A stretch of 17,465 bases of DNA, taken from contig CAIQJW010000180.1 of NCBI GenBank assembly GCA_903872255.1, positions 1-17,465 on the forward strand, given 5' to 3'. A program made the position numbers and the translations under genes. The stretch is from an uncultured delta proteobacterium. GTDB taxonomy: Bacteria > Desulfobacterota > Syntrophorhabdia > Syntrophorhabdales > Syntrophorhabdaceae. Below, piece after piece: positions 13,810 to 17,465 of this stretch. The number at the start of each line of letters is the position of its first letter. Position 1 is the first letter of the stretch. The notes below the pieces were generated by a model. The model did not search any database. It saw only the letters and a program-made list of their open reading frames with translations, and was not told the DNA's origin.

Positions 13810-14056
13810 AATTTACTCCCGCTTCCTTTAAAAAACGCCGCATTGACCGTATTGCTCCTCTCCTGGTCTCTTTTTCCGGATGGGGCCGGTGGAAAACACC
13901 TCGCACCCCATTAAGCACGATCCGGACCCGTGAGCCTTGCCCCTCGCTTATTTGAGCCCCGGCAGACAGAAGAAGTGCCTCAATATCCTGCCAGGCGATA
14001 CCCGCTGAAACCGGATCCTTGAATATTGCCTGGTAGGTTTTGCGATGCTTGCCCAT
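13796..14056 (-). CDS. hicA: HicA-family mRNA interferase toxin
   Basis: 86 residues, typical length. The double-stranded-RNA-binding-like fold is indicated by IAWQDIEALLLSAGAQISEG (20-39), GSRVRIVLNG (41-50), VFHRPHPEKETRRGAIRSMR (54-73) and FLKEAGV (75-81). This is the GSRVRF/FHRPHP subgroup, in which the His residues around 56-59 sit in the active region. Free HicA degrades mRNA and slows growth. ATG 14056 has no Shine-Dalgarno site and lies only 5 bases after the -10, so translation may be leaderless. It overlaps hicB, which implies coupled synthesis. Confidence 0.92.
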   Translation of the reverse strand: MGKHRKTYQAIFKDPVSAGIAWQDIEALLLSAGAQISEGQGSRVRIVLNGVRGVFHRPHPEKETRRGAIRSMRRFLKEAGVNYDDI

Positions 14057-14061
14057 GTATT

Positions 14062-14090
14062 ATGATATCACCAGATAGTATCATTGTCAA
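14062..14090 (-). promoter_or_regulatory. hicAB promoter with palindromic operator
   Basis: Perfect -35 TTGACA (14090-14085), 17-bp spacer, -10 TATCAT (14067-14062). ATGATA (14062-14067) and TATCAT (14079-14084) form a perfect 6-bp inverted repeat with an 11-bp spacer, so one half-site is the -10 itself. The HicB ribbon-helix-helix domain is the likely ligand. Confidence 0.7.
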
Positions 14091-14129
14091 AGATTAGATG
14101 GTCTATCCACCTTTTCTCAATTGACATAT

Positions 14130-14195
14130 TTAAGGACGTCCCTCCAACGTCCCTTACCTCCTCAAAAGGGACGACCGTAAATAAGTAAATAACTC
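14130..14195. repeat. REP-like terminal hairpin, 3' side of RAYT gene
   Basis: TTTAAGGACGTCCCT (14130-14144) faces AGGGACGACCGTAAA (14167-14181) as an imperfect 15-bp inverted repeat. The right arm continues to 14195 as a reverse copy of the repeat found at 15184, 16312 and 17134. The transposase stop codon TGA (14196-14194) is built into the repeat. The extragenic palindrome beside a RAYT gene is the expected substrate of its transposase. Confidence 0.7.
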
Positions 14196-15153
14196 AAAAC
14201 GCATGCCCTTCTTCCCGGGCAATCCTCTCACCCCGTTCCACCGCATACCCTACTGCGGGCGGGGTCATGTTAAGAAATGATGCAACGCCCGCCATTGAAT
14301 GTCCTCCATGGCGAACGGCAAAGTAGCAGAAGAGGCTCCGGGCCTTGACCAGAGTGGAGCGACGACCTCCGTTGATAAGGTTATCGACAGTGATCCCGTA
14401 GAGGCTGCTTGCCCGTACAGCCAGGGCATCGAGGGACACGACTTCTGTAACCCTCCGGGGCTGACCGGCGAGGATCCTTTCCACAAAGGCGCTGTCGCCG
14501 AGAATGCGCTCATCGCTCTTTATGCGCCCTTCAGCCTTTTTGATCTCTTCCCACGACCCGTAACTCCTAAGCAGCCCCCCTCCGGTAAGGTCAGGCCTCT
14601 TCGTATGAAGCCTCGATTCCATTGCCGAAAGATAGACCCGCCGGGCGGTCTTCGCGGTCCTGCCGTAAAACCTGAGCACATAGTCCACATCCTGCCACGG
14701 GTGAGAAACTCCTCCCATGAGAGCACCGTGCCCGGAGTAGGAATAGGGTTCGCCGAGGTCTTTGATGATGCCGGCCCTCAGAGGGTTCAGGTGGATGTAA
14801 CAGACGAGTTCGGTAAGGTAGGCGTCTTCCTGACACAGGATCGACTTGTACCTGTTCTGGAAGAGCGGGCCGTGCCGGCGGTGCCTCTTATTAAAGGTCA
14901 CCGCATGGCCGGTAAGGATCCGGGCCATAACGGTATGGAGGGGAGTCAAGCCTGTCCTCAAGAGAAGGTGGACGTGGTTGCCAAGGAGCGCCCATGCGTA
15001 GCAGGGGGTGGAGGTATCGCTGAAGACCCTTCCCATCCGCTCCACAAAGCGGTCCCTGTCGGTGTCGTCACGGAAAATAGCTCTTCGTTCAATGCCCCGC
15101 ACGATAATATGATGAAGTACTCCTTCGGCATCAAGTCGGGCATGGCGCGGCAT
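14194..15153 (-). CDS. REP-associated tyrosine transposase (RAYT / TnpA-REP, Y1 HUH family) with DnaA-like C-terminal domain
   Basis: 319 residues. HUH motif in LLGNHVHLLLRT (H60, H62), preceding conserved PRHARLDAEGVLHHIIVRGIE (2-22), and catalytic Tyr119 in LTELVCYIHLNPLRAGI. Y1 transposases nick single-stranded DNA at hairpins. The region LDALAVRASSLYGI (241-254) to MAGVASFLNMTPPAVGYAVE (288-307) resembles the DnaA domain IV helix-turn-helix often fused to RAYTs. The gene is intact, with its REP-like ends at 14130-14195 and 15184-15217. It has no strong ribosome site. A partial second copy lies at 16189-16272, so the element has been active here. Confidence 0.92.
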   Translation of the reverse strand: MPRHARLDAEGVLHHIIVRGIERRAIFRDDTDRDRFVERMGRVFSDTSTPCYAWALLGNHVHLLLRTGLTPLHTVMARILTGHAVTFNKRHRRHGPLFQNRYKSILCQEDAYLTELVCYIHLNPLRAGIIKDLGEPYSYSGHGALMGGVSHPWQDVDYVLRFYGRTAKTARRVYLSAMESRLHTKRPDLTGGGLLRSYGSWEEIKKAEGRIKSDERILGDSAFVERILAGQPRRVTEVVSLDALAVRASSLYGITVDNLINGGRRSTLVKARSLFCYFAVRHGGHSMAGVASFLNMTPPAVGYAVERGERIAREEGHAF

Positions 15154-15171
15154 AAGGAAATGCTAGCACCT

Positions 15172-15218
15172 GAAGGACGGGCCGTCAAGAGTTATTTAGT
15201 TATTTACGGACGTCCCTC
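15172..15218. repeat. RAYT-associated REP-like repeat (5' flank of RAYT gene)
   Basis: Contains GTCAAGAGTTATTTAGTTAT followed by TTACGGACGTCCCT, where GGACGTCC is self-complementary. 45 of 47 bases match 16300-16346, and 32 of 34 match 17134-17167. GTCCC (15212-15216) can pair with GGGAC (15246-15250). Confidence 0.8.
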
Positions 15219-15261
15219 TAGTCTCTATTCTTAAATCAAGAAAACGGGACAAGAATGATGT

Positions 15262-16071
15262 CTAAGGTGCAATCCAGCCCCATTTTACAAAAATTGTTTT
15301 CCCTTCAGGCGACTGCAGAAAATCGGCAAACTCCTTAGCCAATGCCCTCTGTTCTGATCGATTTGTCAGTGCGATACCGCATGAGCGGTAAATTGTGTTT
15401 TCAGGTTCAGTGTTGACAAGGTCGGCAGACGCGGGACTCTCCTTCTGCCAAATAGTCCAGATGAGCCAAACATCATAGCTCATATCGCTATTCCATATCT
15501 TCTTTGCTTCTCCACTATTGGCTGCGGAGGAACCGATGTTGCGGCGTATGCCGTCAACAAGTTTGACACTGCCTGTTCGACCTGCCACATCCTCCCACAT
15601 TCCGACCTGTCCTGCACCTTCAACCACAAGAATCTTCATGCCCGGTTTGGCAAGGTCTCGAACGCCCTTGATACCCTTGGGGTTGCCCGGGCGGACAAGG
15701 ATCGCCGAAGGCCGCAGATAAAGGGTTCGGATTGTTGCAGCGTCGATCAGCCCGGGAATATCCTTTCGCACGAAATCAGTCATCATGTACTCCGAACCGC
15801 TGAAGATCAGGTCAGCATTCTTCATTGCCTGATCTTTCCACATCGGTGCCGGGCCGGCAGTTATCTCCACCATGATTCCTTTCTTGGCTCCGAATACCTT
15901 CGCAGCTTCGCGCATTGCCGGGCCGGGACCGCCCGGACCGTAAGCCTTTAAAATTATCGCCGGTTTTTGGGTCGAGACCGCTTGTTGCGCAAATGCGGAT
16001 GGCACGAATGAAGCGATCAGTAATACTGCAAGCGCTGTTGGAAAGATGAAACTTATTGCTGTCCGTTTCAT
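15262..16071 (-). CDS. periplasmic substrate-binding protein, ModA-like, orphan
   Basis: 269 residues with a classic Sec signal peptide: basic MKRT, hydrophobic core (about 5-25), cleavage after AFA (28). The mature protein has a type II periplasmic-binding layout: LKAYGPGGPGPAMREAAKVF (42-61), ADLIFSGSEYMMTDF, LYLRPSAILVRPGNPKGIKG, ILVVEGAGQVGMWEDVAG, and a C-terminal SPEGKTIFVKWGW close. It resembles molybdate/anion-binding proteins (ModA and SBP_bac_11 type), but the ligand cannot be named. No permease or ATPase gene is beside it, so it would need transporter parts from elsewhere or act as a sensor. AAGGAG lies nine bases before ATG 16071. It is bracketed by direct copies of the RAYT repeat, which suggests it moved or was enclosed by that element. 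Confidence 0.85.
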   Translation of the reverse strand: MKRTAISFIFPTALAVLLIASFVPSAFAQQAVSTQKPAIILKAYGPGGPGPAMREAAKVFGAKKGIMVEITAGPAPMWKDQAMKNADLIFSGSEYMMTDFVRKDIPGLIDAATIRTLYLRPSAILVRPGNPKGIKGVRDLAKPGMKILVVEGAGQVGMWEDVAGRTGSVKLVDGIRRNIGSSAANSGEAKKIWNSDMSYDVWLIWTIWQKESPASADLVNTEPENTIYRSCGIALTNRSEQRALAKEFADFLQSPEGKTIFVKWGWIAP

Positions 16072-16188
16072 AAATATGTTCTCCTTATCTTTTCATTATA
16101 CGACGCTGTTTTCCCCATCGTCTTAACCATACATAGAAGTTAATACACTCATCTATCTTTTGCTAGTGTACAGAAACGATGCAAGGAC

Positions 16189-16272
16189 GTGGATGTAGCA
16201 GACGAGTTCGGTAAGATAGGCGTCTTCCTGGCACAGGATCGACTTGTACCTGTTCTGGAAGAGCGGGCCGTG
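16189..16272 (-). pseudogene. fragment of RAYT transposase gene
   Basis: 81 of 84 bases match 14791-14874, the part of the intact RAYT that encodes about residues 94-121 including catalytic Tyr119. The rest of the gene is missing, and 27 bp further right the 5'-flank repeat of the element begins. It is an internal-deletion derivative in the same orientation as the full copy and cannot encode a transposase. AAGGACGT at 16183-16190 may be a trace of the left end. Confidence 0.85.
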
Positions 16273-16299
16273 GCGGGGCAAAAGGAGATCCCACCCTCG

Positions 16300-16346
16300 G
16301 AAGGACGTGCGGTCAAGAGTTATTTAGTTATTTACGGACGTCCCTC
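16300..16346. repeat. RAYT-associated REP-like repeat, second copy
   Basis: Same 47 bp as at 15172-15218 with two differences, next to the RAYT fragment. The continuation CAACGTCTCTTCC resembles the left end of the full element (CCAACGTCCCTTACC, 14145-14159). Confidence 0.8.
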
Positions 16347-16394
16347 AACGTCTCTTCCTTTCTTAGGCTGTCCCCGACAACTCGATGAACTTTA

Positions 16395-16423
16395 TTGACA
16401 ATGTGTAGCCAATAGGCTACACT
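16395..16423 (+). promoter_or_regulatory. promoter with palindromic operator for higBA-type pair
   Basis: Perfect -35 TTGACA (16395-16400), 17-bp spacer, -10 TACACT (16418-16423). A perfect 8-bp inverted repeat GTGTAGCC (16403-16410), 4 nt, GGCTACAC (16415-16422) lies between them and overlaps the -10. The HTH antitoxin encoded downstream is the likely ligand. Confidence 0.7.
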
Positions 16424-16428
16424 TAGAT

Positions 16429-16725
16429 GTGGTCGAGATTCGCAAGACAGATATTTTCGCCAGATGACTTGACGGTCTGGATGATGTACGGGCGCGAGCG
16501 CGTATCATGGCGAGGATTGAACGGTTGGTTGCAGGGAATCCCGGGGATGTCAAACCCGTAGGAGAAGGGGTTTCGGAAATGCGGATCGATCATGGGCCCG
16601 GCTATAGGGTTTATTACAAGCAATCCGGGATGTATACAATAATTCTGCTGGCTGGCGGTGGCAAGAGGACGCAGCCCGGGGATATTAAAACGGCGTTGCG
16701 CCTTGCAAGAAATTTACAGGAGTAG
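16429..16725 (+). pseudogene. higB: HigB/RelE-type addiction-module toxin interrupted by an in-frame TGA
   Basis: From GTG 16429 the frame reads MVEIRKTDIFAR, TGA, LDGLDDVRARARIMARIERL, then VAGNPGDVKPVGEGVSEMRI, GPGYRVYYKQSG and ILLAGGGKRTQPGDI. This is the full pattern of the RelE-superfamily addiction-module killer proteins (about 98 residues), whose twelfth to fourteenth residues are usually R/K-W-L. The TGA (16465-16467) replaces the Trp codon TGG by a single base. As nearby genes end in TGA, the toxin is probably inactivated. A 72-residue product from ATG 16507 would lack the first strand and helix. RelE-type toxins cut mRNA at the ribosome. A sequencing error cannot be excluded. Confidence 0.8.
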
Positions 16726-16729
16726 CTTT

Positions 16730-17023
16730 ATGAAAAAAACGGTCACTACCCGATACGACGTATCTGAGCATCTCCGTACCCCGGAGGAAATGGCTGCCTA
16801 CCTTGAAGCGTGCATCGAGGAGGCAAACGGCGATGCCGCGTTCATTGCCAAAGCCCTGGGTGATATCGCCCGCGCCAAAGGCATGTCCCAGGTCGCCCGC
16901 GATGCCGGGCTGTCCCGTGAAAGCCTTTATAAGGCGCTTTCGGGAGAAAGAAGCCCCGGTTTCGATACGATCCTAAAGGTCATACACGCCCTGGGGCTGA
17001 CGCTGCACGCAAAGGCGCTTTAA
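16730..17023 (+). CDS. higA: HigA-type HTH antitoxin (addiction-module antidote)
   Basis: 97 residues from ATG 16730, chosen because AGGAG lies seven bases upstream and because the family begins with a short segment before RYDVSEHLRTPEEMAAYLEA (8-27). Then GDAAFIAKALGDIARAKGMS (34-53) and an HTH of the Xre/lambda-repressor type, SQVARDAGLSRESLYKALSG (53-72), with FDTILKVIHALGL. It binds the toxin and represses the operon. The start lies 4 bp after the toxin stop. It appears intact although its toxin is broken, so it may persist as a repressor or as protection against related toxins. Confidence 0.9.
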   Translation: MKKTVTTRYDVSEHLRTPEEMAAYLEACIEEANGDAAFIAKALGDIARAKGMSQVARDAGLSRESLYKALSGERSPGFDTILKVIHALGLTLHAKAL

Positions 17024-17043
17024 GGCCCGCGGCTCCGCGGGCC
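17024..17043 (+). terminator. GC-rich hairpin directly after higA
   Basis: GGCCCGCGG, 2 nt, CCGCGGGCC form a perfect 9-bp stem starting at the base after the stop codon. There is no T-run, so it is either a weak intrinsic terminator or an RNA 3'-end stabiliser. Confidence 0.55.
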
Positions 17044-17064
17044 GATTCAAGTTTCAAGTTTAAG
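17044..17064. repeat. heptamer repeat
   Basis: GATTCAA, GTTTCAA and GTTTAAG lie end to end after the hairpin, the same 7-bp theme as at 10690-10710. Confidence 0.6.
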
Positions 17065-17133
17065 GGAAGAACCAATCAATTCAGATAGTCTTCGTGATTT
17101 CTGGCTCCTGACAGGAATTCGCAATGACGGACT

Positions 17134-17167
17134 GTCAAGAGCTATTTACTTATTTACGGACGTCCCT
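17134..17167. repeat. RAYT-associated REP-like repeat, third direct copy
   Basis: 32 of 34 bases match 15184-15217, ending in the same TTACGGACGTCCCT. There is no RAYT coding sequence beside it, so it is a solo repeat of the kind a RAYT can move. Confidence 0.75.
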
Positions 17168-17181
17168 AAAGTCTCCCCTTG

Positions 17182-17209
17182 AAGTGGAATTCACCAAGTG
17201 GAATTCACC
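17182..17209. repeat. tandem 14-bp repeat AAGTGGAATTCACC x2
   Basis: Two exact copies end to end. With the preceding TTG, the first equals the 17-bp motif at 13435-13451. The GAATTC centre makes it partly palindromic. It may be a remnant of a mobile element common to both places. Confidence 0.6.
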
Positions 17210-17330
17210 TTTCCAAGCATTTCACGGTAAGAACGACTGGCTACGAAGAAAGTCAAAGAAGTCAACAACGTACCTGGAATGTTTTTTCTGGAGTGTCATA
17301 CTGTTGTCACTATATATAGATTAGATGTTG

Positions 17331-17378
17331 AGTGCCAAGACATCGTGCACTAAAAAAAGTGCCAAGACATCGTGCACT
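17331..17378. mobile_element. tandem 21-bp repeats, probable left end of an insertion sequence
   Basis: Two identical 21-bp units (17331-17351 and 17358-17378, 27-bp period, poly-A between them), each starting AGTGC and ending GCACT so that the ends are inverted. A TTGACA (17386-17391) follows, then a gene start at 17447. Terminal multiple repeats before a transposase gene are typical of several IS groups. The family cannot be named because the window ends. Confidence 0.45.
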
Positions 17379-17446
17379 GAGTTCTTTGACAATAAAATAG
17401 TGGCTCATGTCATTCTGTGAGGATCCCCTTTATCTGGAGGCGCTTC

Positions 17447-17465
17447 ATGGATGACAAGATGAAAC
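17447..17465 (+). CDS. start of a gene cut by the window end, possibly a transposase
   Basis: ATG 17447 with GGAGG six bases upstream gives MDDKMK before the window ends. The strong ribosome site and the repeats upstream suggest the first codons of an IS transposase (IS481-like proteins often start in a similar way), but six residues do not identify it. Confidence 0.4.

Larger units (their letters stand above)
17065..17446. other. repeat-rich intergenic region between higA and the right-edge start codon
   Basis: This 380-bp stretch contains a RAYT-type repeat, a tandem 14-bp repeat and a tandem 21-bp repeat, each listed separately. The frame at 17124-17324 passes through the repeats and has no family character. 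No gene is supported here. Confidence 0.55.

Noticed and set aside
14299..15234. 311-codon plus-strand frame
   Set aside because: Antisense shadow of the RAYT gene, which carries HUH and Tyr motifs.
16189..16398. 69-codon plus-strand frame
   Set aside because: It is the antisense of the RAYT fragment plus the REP-like repeat; the same antisense frame exists over the intact RAYT.
16465..16467. TGA as selenocysteine codon in the HigB-type toxin
   Set aside because: The family has Trp here, not Cys; a TGG to TGA change is simpler.
17331..17378. CRISPR-like direct repeats
   Set aside because: Only two units with a 6-bp A-rich gap; spacers are far too short.

Overview
The window looks like a piece of chromosome from a free-living Gram-negative bacterium, most like a deltaproteobacterium (Desulfobacterota, perhaps a Syntrophales/Syntrophorhabdus-type anaerobe). 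This is inferred from gene content: a B12-type radical SAM protein, a Tat-exported ATC-hydrolase-like protein, a SemiSWEET, a REP-associated transposase and abundant toxin-antitoxin modules. No rRNA, tRNA or marker gene confirms it. The standard genetic code is in use, because several intact genes end in TGA.

Left part (1-10670) is ordinary chromosome. It holds the C-terminal end of a LuxR-type regulator and a Pif1-family helicase with a C-terminal WYL-like domain (both +). A long run of minus-strand genes follows: a B12-binding-type radical SAM enzyme, a SemiSWEET sugar-transporter protomer, an alpha/beta hydrolase with Cys in the nucleophile position just downstream of a small acidic protein, a Tat-signal ATC-hydrolase-family protein, a 7-TM protein with a C-terminal beta-sandwich domain, and an 836-residue protein I do not recognise. 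The last two are adjacent and may work together.

Right part (10671-17465) is accessory. In order it holds: an AAA/DUF4143 ATPase behind a palindromic promoter; a vapBC toxin-antitoxin pair that has the anatomy of an integron gene cassette (two attC-like sites, vapC stop codon inside the R'' box, cassette start complementary to its own R''); about 240 bp without a convincing gene; a hicAB pair; a RAYT/TnpA-REP transposase with its REP-like ends; an orphan periplasmic binding protein; a deleted remnant of the same RAYT element; a higBA-type pair whose toxin is interrupted by an in-frame TGA; another RAYT-type repeat; and, at the right edge, tandem repeats and a start codon that look like the end of an insertion sequence.

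Two kinds of small-scale structure cut across the window. Heptamer-phased repeats occur in at least five intergenic regions, and short perfect inverted repeats sit in or beside the promoters of the ATPase, vapBC, hicAB and higBA units. The most interesting unit is the vapBC cassette with its attC pair, found without an integrase in view.
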